DNA of 24,521 nucleotides from a virus: IMG/VR virus record IMGVR_UViG_3300042923_000312, positions 1 to 24,521 of that record, one strand, 5' to 3'. Position numbers and translations under genes: made by a program. Within the stretch, counting starts at the first letter, position 1. Each line of letters begins with the position of its first letter. The notes under the pieces were generated by a model, which ran no database searches, was not told where the DNA came from, and saw nothing but the letters and a program-made list of their open reading frames with translations. This document shows positions 1 to 6,538 of the stretch, in pieces.

Positions 1-286
1 GCGAACTCCATACAGATAGCAGCCAAGCGTGAGTGAGGCCACCGAACGGGGTGGATAGGCGCAGCGGTTGTGAGGTTCCCCGGTATGTCCCGGGGGCGGA
101 TCGGATCGTGAGTCCGATTGCTTACTTCAGTTTCTCCGTCGAAGGGGAACACAACTTTAGAGCGCCGAGCGAGGCGCTTGATACATCCAGTTTCGAGGGA
201 CCGCTGAACGAACCGAAAGGTCGGGCGGTGAAGGCGCTGGGTGGCCCGGATGGTCGTTAGGTGGGGTTCGACTCCCCGCCCGGGCA
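1..286 (+). ncRNA. Structured RNA ending in a tRNA-like 3' end (possible tmRNA 3' portion, 5' end outside window)
   Basis: There is no convincing gene here, but hairpins follow one another: 39-43/50-54, 78-83/90-95, 100-105/113-118, 161-166/173-178 and 200-204/225-229, the last enclosing an ACC-GAAA-GGT tetraloop. A long-range 12-bp helix, 67-72 plus 76-81 with 144-155, competes with the second hairpin, as in a pseudoknot or switch. The region ends with a T-arm and a 7-nt acceptor-like strand. Short open frames at the extreme left end stop at 30-32 and 34-36, about 250 nt before the 3' end, which is the distance a tmRNA tag ORF would have. Against tmRNA, the acceptor strand would not give the usual G3:U70 pair and the tag end is not ALAA-like. 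An attP-type copy of a tRNA 3' end is the main alternative. Confidence 0.4.
244..286 (+). other. tRNA-like acceptor/T-arm minihelix
   Basis: A T-arm with stem 262-266/274-278 and the canonical loop TTCGACT (267-273) is followed by CCCGGGC (279-285) and A286 as a discriminator-like base. Within the window, GCCCGGA at 244-250 pairs with that acceptor strand over six base pairs, leaving A250 opposed to C279. The space between the halves is only 11 nt, so there is no room for D or anticodon arms. The GCCCGG/CCGGGC acceptor with A73 resembles tRNA-Leu ends. It may be a minihelix, a tRNA remnant, or the 3' end of a longer RNA that pairs with a 5' half upstream of the window. Confidence 0.45.
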
Positions 287-287
287 C

Positions 288-890
288 ATGGACTACGAAG
301 AGGAAATCTGGGTGCCGCTGCCCTCCCAACCAGACGTGTACCAGATATCTAACTTGGGGAGGGTGCGGCGGTCGGCACCAGCCGCGGGTACCCGCCCGGG
401 CCGCATACTCAAGCCCTTTCTGGACCGCAAGGGCTATGTGCGCGTGACCATCTGCGTAGCCAGGAAGACGAAGATACTGGGCGTCCACCGTGAGCTCGCC
501 CGGGCATTCCTCGGTGATGCCGGCCCGGAGATGTTGGTCCGGCATCTGAACGATGTCAAGGCGGACAACCGATTGGCCAATCTGGCTTGGGGTACCGCTG
601 AGGACAACTATGCCGACGCGGTGAGAAACGGTGTGGTGGCGCCACCAATTCCGCCGCCGCACGGATTGTCTAAGTTGGCGCGGGCAGGGATGTCCGACCC
701 TGCGATTGCTCGGCGCTTCGGCGTGTCTTCGACCACCGTCGCGATGTGGCGCAAGAAGCGGGGCATCCCGTCCCGAGAGGTCAAGCCATCCCCGCACGGC
801 TCGAGGACGCGCTACGCCTCCGGCTGCCGCTGTGAGCCCTGCACCGTAGCCAATCGGATACATCAACGCGAGTACCGCGCAAACCGATAA
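288..890 (+). CDS. NUMOD4/HNH homing endonuclease with HTH and CRCxxC tail
   Basis: This is a 200-aa homing-type nuclease of the I-HmuI-like family. A NUMOD4 motif sits at the N terminus (EEIWVPLP..., YQISNLGRVRR). An HNH core follows in mid-protein (VHRELARAFLG, HLNDVKADNRLANLAWGT). After that comes a helix-turn-helix (SDPAIARRFGVSSTTVAMWRKKRG) and an HG...CRCEPC zinc-type tail. Such enzymes cut a target site and spread by repair. ATG 288 lies 2 nt after the tRNA-like 3' end and has no clear ribosome site. GTG 261 inside the T-arm is an alternative start. The product is clear; the start is uncertain. Confidence 0.85.
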   Translation: MDYEEEIWVPLPSQPDVYQISNLGRVRRSAPAAGTRPGRILKPFLDRKGYVRVTICVARKTKILGVHRELARAFLGDAGPEMLVRHLNDVKADNRLANLAWGTAEDNYADAVRNGVVAPPIPPPHGLSKLARAGMSDPAIARRFGVSSTTVAMWRKKRGIPSREVKPSPHGSRTRYASGCRCEPCTVANRIHQREYRANR

Positions 891-894
891 CGAC

Positions 895-938
895 TTGTGG
901 GGTTCGGGTCGGCCATACGGGGGTACCGAACCCCACAA
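895..938 (+). promoter_or_regulatory. 13-bp perfect hairpin in the leader of the Mom-like gene
   Basis: TTGTGGGGTTCGG (895-907) is perfectly complementary to CCGAACCCCACAA (926-938), with an 18-nt loop. It ends 12 nt before the AAGGGG ribosome site (951-956) of the next gene. There is no T-run after the stem, so it does not look like an intrinsic terminator. It could control translation or mRNA stability of the Mom-like gene. Phage Mu mom is also controlled at a leader stem-loop, through the Com protein. Confidence 0.6.
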
Positions 939-961
939 CACACAAACGAAAAGGGGTGGCC

Positions 962-1534
962 ATGAGTTGGGAAGTTTCTAACCGGTTCGACAAGGACGTG
1001 GTTCCCATCGCTGATCGGCACTACAACCGGCAGAAGGTCGGCTCACCTCAGTTCGTTCCTCCCGGACGTTGCCACGTTCTCAAGATTGGGGAGCCGTGGC
1101 AGTTGCACCTACGTGATGCAGGAGCCGCGTTCTGGGTGACGTCGTGGCCTTTCGCTGAGTACACGAAGCACGCATGGGCGGGAGCTTGGGTTTGCTCAGC
1201 GTTCCGCAACGAGGGAGCTGGTCAAGCGTCTGACCTGATCCGTTCGGCTGTTCTTTCTACCCGCGCGAAGTGGCCTGATGTTCCTGACCTGGGGATGGTG
1301 TCGTTCATCGACCCGTCGAAGGTGGAGCCCCGACCGATCCGTGGCCGCAAGACGTGGGGTCACTCGTGGTTCGAGGCGGGCTTCCAGCACGTCGGATACA
1401 CGAAGGGCGGGCTGTGGGTCATGCAGATGTCCCGAGCTGACATCGAGAACCTGCCAGGGCATGACGGGTTCGACCATTGCGCCGGCTGTCAGGCCGCGTA
1501 CCAGTCCCGCGATGAGGAGGTATCAAGTGTCTGA
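962..1534 (+). CDS. Probable Mom-family (GNAT-like) DNA-modification protein
   Basis: This 190-aa protein matches my memory of Mom-type phage proteins. These are GNAT-fold enzymes that add a methylcarbamoyl-type group to adenine in DNA and block many restriction enzymes. Visible features are the early HYNRQKVGSPQFVPPGR segment, AWVCSAFRNEG, and a C-terminal GNAT-like half with LGMVSFIDPSKV and WFEAGFQHVGYTKGGLWVMQM. The tail HCAGCQAAY might bind metal. ATG 962 is chosen because AAGGGG lies about 5 nt upstream; GTG 956 is in frame. It heads a tightly overlapped operon. The family call is by motif recall only. A phage acyltransferase of unknown substrate is the alternative. Confidence 0.5.
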   Translation: MSWEVSNRFDKDVVPIADRHYNRQKVGSPQFVPPGRCHVLKIGEPWQLHLRDAGAAFWVTSWPFAEYTKHAWAGAWVCSAFRNEGAGQASDLIRSAVLSTRAKWPDVPDLGMVSFIDPSKVEPRPIRGRKTWGHSWFEAGFQHVGYTKGGLWVMQMSRADIENLPGHDGFDHCAGCQAAYQSRDEEVSSV

Positions 1535-1805
1535 CTACACCGACGACGAGCGCGATGCCCTGATCGCGGACCGCAAGGTGGTGCTCGACGTCTTGAACGC
1601 CACGCTCGATCTACCCCTCGATGCTGTCTCAGCGCAGGTGGTCATGGCGCTTACAGGTCGGCGCTTCCGCCGACAGGGGCCGATCACCGACGCACAGGTG
1701 GCCGCAGTTGCCCAGTATCTTCGCGATGCTGGGCTGATGCCTCTCGGCTGGACCGGCGAGACGTACGCCCTTGCCGCTCTCGAAGCCGCGAGGGAGGCGT
1801 CATGA
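1527..1805 (+). CDS. Small helical protein, unknown function
   Basis: The 92-aa product is not recognised. GTG 1527 is preceded by a strong GAGGAGG (1514-1520) and overlaps the end of the Mom-like gene by 8 nt, so the two are probably co-translated. The protein is mostly alpha-helical by composition. It has an acidic N terminus (SDYTDDERDAL), a central basic patch (TGRRFRRQGP) and a segment ITDAQVAAVAQYLRDAGL that could be a winged-helix-like element. No transmembrane or cysteine motif is seen. Its position suggests an accessory role to modification, but that is only inference. Confidence 0.7.
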   Translation: MSDYTDDERDALIADRKVVLDVLNATLDLPLDAVSAQVVMALTGRRFRRQGPITDAQVAAVAQYLRDAGLMPLGWTGETYALAALEAAREAS

Positions 1806-2053
1806 CTCAGGACTACAGGCGGACGGCGAAACGGTACCGCCACACATCAACCGCAGCCAGCATCCTCGCCGTCCTCACCACCGGACTCGGGTTCGTGGTC
1901 ATGTTCACGAACCTGTGGGCGGGACTGTTCATCCTCGGGTGCGCGACGGTCCTTGTTCTCGTCAGCTTGTGTGTCCGTTCGGAGGCTGTGCAGGTGGGGC
2001 GGTTGGCGGCGTCTCAGTCCCGCATGACCGCATGGAACCGGAGGGCGTCATGA
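1802..2053 (+). CDS. Small membrane protein with two transmembrane segments
   Basis: The 83-aa product starts at an ATGA overlap with the previous gene. It has a basic N terminus (DYRRTAKRYRH) followed by two hydrophobic stretches with only a short turn between them (ASILAVLTTGLGFVVMF and AGLFILGCATVLVLVSL). This predicts a hairpin in the inner membrane with both ends in the cytoplasm. The C-terminal part is polar and basic. It lies far from any lysis cassette, so I do not call it a holin. Function unknown. Confidence 0.7.
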   Translation: MTQDYRRTAKRYRHTSTAASILAVLTTGLGFVVMFTNLWAGLFILGCATVLVLVSLCVRSEAVQVGRLAASQSRMTAWNRRAS

Positions 2054-2307
2054 GCGCCGAGACCAGCGCCGACTACTGCGACGACCTCGGTGGTGTCGTC
2101 ATCTGCGGCACGCACCTAGAGGAAATCCACCGAACCTCTGAGGGGGAGCGGTGGTGCTTCACCTGCCGGAAGCGTCACGAGTTCTGGTGGGTCGTCATGG
2201 CACCGGCCGGGATCAGCTACTACGGCCCGTCCGCGCACATGGAAGGCGTGCACCGTGACTGCACCGACCTGTTCCCCGGCTGGTACCGAGGGCCGGTCGA
2301 GGAATGA
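2050..2307 (+). CDS. Small Cys/His-rich protein, unknown function
   Basis: The 85-aa protein begins at an ATGA overlap. It contains scattered cysteines and histidines (DYC, VICGTHLEEIH, CFTCRKRHEFW, HMEGVHRDC) with one compact CxxC. A single zinc site built from CFTC plus the later H and C residues is plausible. It is rich in aromatic residues near the end (YYGPSAH, LFPGWYRG). No catalytic family is recognised. It lies inside the overlapped early operon. Confidence 0.7.
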   Translation: MSAETSADYCDDLGGVVICGTHLEEIHRTSEGERWCFTCRKRHEFWWVVMAPAGISYYGPSAHMEGVHRDCTDLFPGWYRGPVEE

Positions 2308-2462
2308 GACGTGACCATCTGGCGTGGGTGAACGGTCGCCCCGGATGGATACGTCGTGAACGCAACCACACCGCCCGGAAAGCCATCCTCTACGGGCTCA
2401 CCGTAGCCCTCATAACCCACGCGGCCTTGACCGTGCTGTTCAGCCCCAGGAGGAACCGATGA
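2304..2462 (+). CDS. Very small single-pass membrane protein
   Basis: The 52-aa frame starts at an ATGA overlap (2304) with the preceding stop and ends at another ATGA overlap with the next gene, which supports it being real. The first half is strongly basic (WIRRERNHTARK). One hydrophobic segment follows (ILYGLTVALITHAALTVLF), and then a short basic tail (SPRRNR). The arrangement predicts a single membrane helix. The AGGAGG in its last codons is the ribosome site of the next gene. Function unknown. Confidence 0.6.
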   Translation: MRRDHLAWVNGRPGWIRRERNHTARKAILYGLTVALITHAALTVLFSPRRNR

Positions 2463-2728
2463 CACGCAGCGATGACTACTGGTGGGACCAGCGGTATGAC
2501 GCCATGCACTACGCGGTCACGGGGCTGATGCCCTGGGAATCGACCGATGGCATGAGTTACCCGATGCGGTGCCGCCACTGCTCCCACGTCCACGACGGAG
2601 CCAAGGTGACGGTCGTCGGCCGCTACTCCGACTGTTCCACGTGGCGATGCCCTGGCTGCAACGTCCTGATCGATGACCGCCCCGCCGCATGGGGCGGTTC
2701 TGCTTTTCCAGTGGGGAGGAACCGATGA
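2459..2728 (+). CDS. Zinc-ribbon protein
   Basis: The 89-aa protein has a tryptophan- and tyrosine-rich N terminus (DDYWWDQRYDAMHY) followed by a four-cysteine zinc ribbon. CRHC and CPGC are separated by about 26 residues, with an extra Cys-Ser-Thr before the second knuckle. Zinc ribbons of this shape bind nucleic acid or mediate protein contacts. The start is well supported: AGGAGG about 6 nt upstream and a 4-bp overlap. It lies about 1 kb after the Mom-like gene. Mu Com, the regulator of mom, is also a CxxC/CxxC zinc protein, but no direct similarity can be claimed. Confidence 0.7.
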   Translation: MTRSDDYWWDQRYDAMHYAVTGLMPWESTDGMSYPMRCRHCSHVHDGAKVTVVGRYSDCSTWRCPGCNVLIDDRPAAWGGSAFPVGRNR

Positions 2729-2964
2729 ACGCTGCTGATGCTGACGATGCAGTCACCGAAGCCCGGGAACACCGTGACGAAGCGTTTCGGCTCCTCGAAC
2801 GCGCCGACATCGAAGTGAACCGTGCCGAGTCCGCACTGTTCGTGGCCAACTCGAACTGGGACTCCGCACAACGCCACTACGACGCGATGGATGCGTGGGT
2901 TGCGCAGCGGGAACGGGTGTTGCGGGAGTTGACCATCGCAGACGACGGAGGCCACCGACCGTGA
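2725..2964 (+). CDS. Small coiled-coil protein, unknown function
   Basis: The 79-aa protein is almost wholly helical and highly charged (AREHRDEAFRLLERADIEVNRAES), with heptad-like spacing that suggests a coiled coil over most of its length. ATG 2725 follows GGGGAGG (2713-2719) and overlaps the upstream stop by 4 bp. There are no cysteines and no membrane segment. Function unknown. Dimerisation is a reasonable guess. Confidence 0.7.
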   Translation: MNAADADDAVTEAREHRDEAFRLLERADIEVNRAESALFVANSNWDSAQRHYDAMDAWVAQRERVLRELTIADDGGHRP

Positions 2965-3209
2965 GTGGGCTGCGCAACGTCGGCTTCGGCCCCATCCCCA
3001 TGCCGTGGGAGCGGAAGCGTCAGGAAAAGGCGACCGCAGAGGCGCGCAAACTGCTCGAGCTCGCCGCCCGTCCCACTGATCTTGGCCCTATGGGTGAAGC
3101 CGCCCCCGTGAAGGGTGTACGCCGACGCGGCCCGAATGTCCTTGTGGTCGTCGGCTGGCTGTTTGTCGCCGCCGTCATCATCCAAATCATCGTGGAGGTA
3201 ACCCTGTGA
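2961..3209 (+). CDS. Small tail-anchored membrane protein
   Basis: The 82-aa protein starts at GTG 2961 in a GTGA overlap. The N-terminal two thirds are basic and soluble (PWERKRQEKATAEARKLLELAAR). A single hydrophobic segment lies at the extreme C terminus (VLVVVGWLFVAAVIIQIIVEV), preceded by RRRG, so a tail-anchored inner-membrane topology is predicted. No family is recognised. Confidence 0.65.
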   Translation: MSGLRNVGFGPIPMPWERKRQEKATAEARKLLELAARPTDLGPMGEAAPVKGVRRRGPNVLVVVGWLFVAAVIIQIIVEVTL

Positions 3210-3781
3210 ACGAATACACCGCAAGCAACGGCGTCACCGTGTATCCACTCGAGAGAGGGCTGACGTTCCGGTTCCCCGACATCGGCCAGAGCAAGTGGGG
3301 CATCAATCAGGAGAAGGTCGAGGCGCTGCGTGAGTTCTTCCGTGCTGAGGAAGACGAACGCCTCGGACGGTGGCGCTGGCCCAAGAATGCGGGTTACATC
3401 GTCTACCCGGACGCGCGATACCCGCACCTCGTCTCGGTGATCGATGAGTCCACCGGCCTGCGCGAGGTTCGGAGCAAGTCGAAGGCTGGTCACAAGCGCG
3501 ACAACTTCGAGCGTGCCGCCGCCGCGTACTTCGATGCACACCCTGAACCGAAGCCCAAGCCTTGGGCCGACGCTGAGTACGGCGACGTGTGGCGTTTCCG
3601 CACCGGGGACGACCGCCGTCATGCGCTCGCGTGGAGGGCTCACGTCAGTTGGGATCTCATCGACCCGCGCGGGCGAGGGATCACCGACGTCAGCGACCCC
3701 ATCGAAGCGTTGATCGCGAACGGTGACGACGAGTTCGCAACAGCCATCGCGGAACGTCTCGTCCCCGAGGTGCAGTCATGA
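3206..3781 (+). CDS. Hypothetical protein with YTASNGVTV N terminus
   Basis: The 191-aa product is not recognised. GTG 3206 overlaps the upstream stop and follows a GGAGG. The N terminus NEYTASNGVTV and the later ALREFFRAEED recur in shortened form in the next gene, so the two are probably related by partial duplication. The middle contains alternating aromatic and basic residues (GRWRWPKNAGYIVYPDARYPH) and could be a small beta-rich fold. No cysteine cluster or membrane segment is present. Confidence 0.7.
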   Translation: MNEYTASNGVTVYPLERGLTFRFPDIGQSKWGINQEKVEALREFFRAEEDERLGRWRWPKNAGYIVYPDARYPHLVSVIDESTGLREVRSKSKAGHKRDNFERAAAAYFDAHPEPKPKPWADAEYGDVWRFRTGDDRRHALAWRAHVSWDLIDPRGRGITDVSDPIEALIANGDDEFATAIAERLVPEVQS

Positions 3782-3936
3782 CCCGCTACACCGCGTCGAA
3801 CGGGGTGACGGTCATCGAAACCCCCACATACATCACCTACCAGTACCCGGACGACCCGTACCCCACGATCCACCTGTCCCGGGAAACCACTGACGCACTC
3901 CGCGAATACTTCACCCACACCGAGGAACAGACATGA
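3778..3936 (+). CDS. Short partial paralogue of the preceding protein
   Basis: This is a 52-aa frame with ATGA overlaps at both ends. It begins TRYTASNGVTVIETP and ends with TDALREYFTHTEEQ. These match the N terminus (EYTASNGVTVYPLE) and an internal segment (EALREFFRAEEDE) of the previous protein, with nothing corresponding to the rest. It may be a minimal copy of the first domain. Function unknown. Confidence 0.65.
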   Translation: MTRYTASNGVTVIETPTYITYQYPDDPYPTIHLSRETTDALREYFTHTEEQT

Positions 3937-4283
3937 GTTGGAATGCGATGGTCACCGACGAGGTAGACCGCACCTTCAAACACCCCGACATTGCGTGGGC
4001 GTTCGAGGACTGGAAGACCACCAAGAGCTACGCGTTCTACGGTCCCGCCGTCCGTACAGCGTTCACAGCCGGCGCCGAATGGGTACTCAACCGGCTTGCC
4101 GAGTGGGACTCGTTGACGGAGTCGGAAGCTGTCGAAGAACTCCGCCGCGGTGACCGGTCCGTGTTCCACCCCCTGTTCTCCGCAGATCCGAAGATCACCG
4201 CCGACTGCCCCCGAGACGGGCGCGTTGTCGTGGACGCCACCGGTATCTGCGACCACTGCCTCTACGACTTCACGAAGGACTGA
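3933..4283 (+). CDS. Hypothetical protein with C-terminal Cys/Asp-rich motif
   Basis: The 116-aa protein starts at an ATGA overlap. Its N-terminal half is helical and aromatic (HPDIAWAFEDWKTTKSYAFY, AFTAGAEWVLNRLAEWDSL). The C terminus has three cysteines and a histidine (DCPRDGRVVVDATGICDHCLYDF), which could form a small zinc knuckle. No known family is recognised. Confidence 0.7.
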   Translation: MSWNAMVTDEVDRTFKHPDIAWAFEDWKTTKSYAFYGPAVRTAFTAGAEWVLNRLAEWDSLTESEAVEELRRGDRSVFHPLFSADPKITADCPRDGRVVVDATGICDHCLYDFTKD

Positions 4284-4284
4284 C

Positions 4285-4455
4285 ATGAACACGAACGTTC
4301 CGTTCCGCATCGTCATTGAGGGGACCGCCGACGCGCTGTTCCTCGAGTCCGTAGCAAAGGACTTCCTCGACCGCGCGAACCAGTACACATCCATCACGTT
4401 CGAGGCCGGCCAGTCGGCTCGCGTACCGCTGATCCGGGAGGCCAGCGATGAGTGA
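4285..4455 (+). CDS. Small hypothetical protein upstream of ERF
   Basis: The 56-aa frame begins one base after the previous stop and overlaps the start of the ERF gene by 8 nt, so co-translation is likely. It contains a run VPFRIVIEGTADALFLESVAKDFLDRA and ends with SARVPLIREASDE. The composition suggests one alpha/beta unit. Function unknown. Confidence 0.6.
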   Translation: MNTNVPFRIVIEGTADALFLESVAKDFLDRANQYTSITFEAGQSARVPLIREASDE

Positions 4456-5083
4456 CGAAAGCCAGCTTGCGAAAGCACTCACTCAGTTCCACACGGAACT
4501 GCCGAAGGTCGGGAAGGGATCAACCAACCCGGCCTTCAAATCTAAGTACGCGGATCTTGCGGACATCGTGTCCGTGGTCCTCCCGGCCCTCGCCAAGCAG
4601 GGCCTCGCATGGATCACCACACCCCGTGTCAGTGATGACGGGTTCGTGCTCGAGTACGAGCTGCGGCACACGTCGGGGGAGTCGATCACGGGTTCGTGGC
4701 CGCTGCCCGACCCGGAGAAAGCGAAGCCGCAGGAGATGGGTTCCGCCGTCACCTACGCGAAGCGGTACTGCCTGTCCGCGGTGACCGGTATCGCGCCGGA
4801 TGAGGACGACGACGGGAACGCCGCGTCGAAGGGGCCTGGTGCTGCACCTCGCCAAGCACGCGCCACACGGGTACAGGACTCGGCCGACAAGGTCGCAGCC
4901 GCCATCCAAGCCACCGCAGCCGCAACCACGGCGGAACGGTTGGACGAGATTGAGGCGAAGGCCAAGGGGTACGGCATCGACGGTATCGAACGGGTGAAGG
5001 CGGCTTTGGAAGCGAAGCGCGCCGAACTCGGGCGGTCCCTCACTGACCACTGGGCAACAACCGGAATCCCGGAGGAGTCGTGA
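4448..5083 (+). CDS. erf: ERF-family single-strand annealing protein
   Basis: The 211-aa protein carries the ERF signature: KSKYADLADIVSVVLPALAKQGLAW near the N terminus, then KPQEMGSAVTYAKRYCLSAVTGIAPDEDDDGNAA. ERF proteins, like P22 Erf, bind single-stranded DNA and anneal complementary strands during phage recombination and concatemer formation. The C terminus is an Ala/Glu-rich helical tail. The ATG has an upstream GGGAGG at the end of the preceding frame. RusA and SSB further downstream complete a recombination set. The usual exonuclease partner is not seen in this window. Confidence 0.92.
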   Translation: MSDESQLAKALTQFHTELPKVGKGSTNPAFKSKYADLADIVSVVLPALAKQGLAWITTPRVSDDGFVLEYELRHTSGESITGSWPLPDPEKAKPQEMGSAVTYAKRYCLSAVTGIAPDEDDDGNAASKGPGAAPRQARATRVQDSADKVAAAIQATAAATTAERLDEIEAKAKGYGIDGIERVKAALEAKRAELGRSLTDHWATTGIPEES

Positions 5084-5349
5084 TGAACAGACCATTCGTT
5101 CGCCTCTGCCCCTGCGGATGCCGCATGTACGGGGTATGGGCCAAGAAGTGGCCGGAAACGTGGGAAGGCTCCTACCCGCGGGAAGGACACATCCACTTCT
5201 ACGCGTTCCTGCGGGAAGCGATGGACCGCGCATTCGAGGAAGCATCCGCGGAGGGTGCACGCCGGCTCAAGGCGGCGCTCGAAGCGCACGCACCGAAGTC
5301 GGCGGCGACATTGCCGTCATCAACGTGGCGGAAGTGGGGGATCTCGTGA
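5083..5349 (+). CDS. Small Cys-rich N-terminal protein, unknown function
   Basis: The 88-aa protein starts at ATG 5083, which shares bases with the ERF stop and has GGAGGAG just upstream; GTG 5080 is an alternative. The N terminus has closely spaced cysteines (LCPCGCRMYG), possibly one half of a zinc site. A tryptophan-rich patch (WAKKWPETWEG) and a helical second half (AMDRAFEEASAEGARRLKAALEA) follow. No family is recognised. Confidence 0.65.
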   Translation: MNRPFVRLCPCGCRMYGVWAKKWPETWEGSYPREGHIHFYAFLREAMDRAFEEASAEGARRLKAALEAHAPKSAATLPSSTWRKWGIS

Positions 5350-5618
5350 CTGTTCTCGACACACCCCGGGTAGACACGGTCATCCTCGACGAGACCATCC
5401 TCGCCGGCGAGCCGAAGTGCGAGTCCACGCAGTGCCAGATTCACGGGCGCGGCGTTCACCCGGCCGCATTCACCGTTCGGCTGTCTTGCGGAAAGCAGAT
5501 GCTTGCGTGTGCGAGGCGCGTGCTCGAGTACCGGTCCGCCGAAAAGGCGATCAGGTGTACGAAGTGCGGGGGAAACCGGGTGCACTTCACCTCGGACTTC
5601 GGGTACACGCTGCTATGA
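5346..5618 (+). CDS. Small zinc-ribbon-like protein
   Basis: The 90-aa product starts at GTG 5346 in a GTGA overlap. Its cysteines are spread along the chain (KCESTQCQIHG, LSCGKQMLACARR, IRCTKCGGNRVHF). The pattern could support two metal sites, with CTKC as a clear knuckle. It is one of several small cysteine-rich proteins in this gene run. Function unknown. Confidence 0.7.
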   Translation: MTVLDTPRVDTVILDETILAGEPKCESTQCQIHGRGVHPAAFTVRLSCGKQMLACARRVLEYRSAEKAIRCTKCGGNRVHFTSDFGYTLL

Positions 5619-6190
5619 GTCGTGCGAAACCTATCCCGGCCCGCTGTCCCATCGATGGATGCAGCCGCGCCGCTCAGTGCAGTGTTGGCGACCTGCGCGT
5701 CTGCCTCATGCACTACAAGCGCCACACTCGCAACGGACACTTCGACGAGACGCGCAAGTACCACCCGAAGTCCGGGGAGCGGCGCGTGTGTGAAGCGGAA
5801 GGGTGCACGGTTCTCGAGGACGGGAACTGCGGCATGTGCAAGCTTCACGACACGCGCCGTCGCCGACACGGTGACCCACTGAAGTTCATCCACCAGCGTG
5901 ACCGGAACGTTCAACGCGGCTCGGACAATCACCACTGGACCGGCGACAAAGCGACCTACTACGCGGTCCATCAGCGGGTCAAGAAGGCCAGGGGCTCGGC
6001 GAGCACGTTTGTCTGCGGTTGCGGCAGTCCCGCAAAGCAGTGGGCGTATGACCACAGCGACCCCGAGCAAAAGTACGAGCTGATCGGAGCAACTATGACC
6101 GCATACAGCATCGACGTGGACCGTTACGAAGCCAAGTGCGTCCGCTGTCACAAGCGGGCCGACATGGAACGCATCAAGGCGAAACGTTGA
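5615..6190 (+). CDS. HNH-like protein with N-terminal zinc knuckles
   Basis: The 191-aa protein has two repeated Cys/His modules of the type CPIDGC...C-HYKRH and CEAEGC...CKLHDTRRRRHG. A C-terminal region with YDHSDPEQ...YEAKCVRCHKRAD resembles the last part of phage HNH/recombination-endonuclease folds. The modules resemble those of other phage HNH proteins and would bind zinc and DNA. It overlaps its neighbours by 4 bp on both sides. A nuclease role is inferred from the HNH-like tail. The full catalytic His-Asn-His order is not obvious. Confidence 0.65.
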   Translation: MSRAKPIPARCPIDGCSRAAQCSVGDLRVCLMHYKRHTRNGHFDETRKYHPKSGERRVCEAEGCTVLEDGNCGMCKLHDTRRRRHGDPLKFIHQRDRNVQRGSDNHHWTGDKATYYAVHQRVKKARGSASTFVCGCGSPAKQWAYDHSDPEQKYELIGATMTAYSIDVDRYEAKCVRCHKRADMERIKAKR

Positions 6191-6528
6191 CTGGCTTCAC
6201 GTCGAAAGTGCGCGCCCTCATCCTCGACCGGGACGGGGGCTGCATCGTTTGTGGGGACACCCGTGAGATCCAGATCCACCATCGCGCGCCGCGTCAGATG
6301 GGCGGATCTAAGACCGCATGGGTGAACCAGGCCCCGAACGGTGTGAGCCTCTGCGCTGAGCATCACCGCTGGGTTGAGTCGAACCGGTCCGACGCGGAGA
6401 GTCGCGGCCTGATCGTTCGCCGGGGAGTAACCCTGCCCGCACTCATCCCCGTCCTGTACCGGGGCGTCATGTCCTGGCTCACCCCGGACGGGCGAGTCGT
6501 AGACGTCAAACCCGACCCGATCTTCTAG
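6187..6528 (+). CDS. HNH endonuclease
   Basis: The 113-aa protein starts at TTG 6187, which overlaps the preceding stop (TTGA), with AAGGCG upstream. It has a classic compact HNH arrangement: RALILDRDGGCIVCG, then IQIHHRAPRQMGG, then NGVSLCAEHHRWVES. The CxxC and C..HH pairs would hold the structural zinc, and HH of the first motif is the catalytic pair. HNH proteins in phages act as homing enzymes or packaging nickases. The distance from the terminase favours a homing or recombination role here. Confidence 0.85.
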   Translation: MTGFTSKVRALILDRDGGCIVCGDTREIQIHHRAPRQMGGSKTAWVNQAPNGVSLCAEHHRWVESNRSDAESRGLIVRRGVTLPALIPVLYRGVMSWLTPDGRVVDVKPDPIF

Positions 6529-6538
6529 GAGCCCCACA

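Noticed and set aside
33-260. 75-codon open frame
   Set aside because: It overlaps a region filled with stable hairpins and the tRNA-like end, has no ribosome site, and its composition (no clear codon bias) is unlike the neighbouring genes.
1-286. Group I intron hosting the HNH gene
   Set aside because: I looked for the conserved core pairs (GACTA ... TAGTCC type) and did not find them, so an intron is not supported even though NUMOD4/HNH enzymes are often intron-borne.
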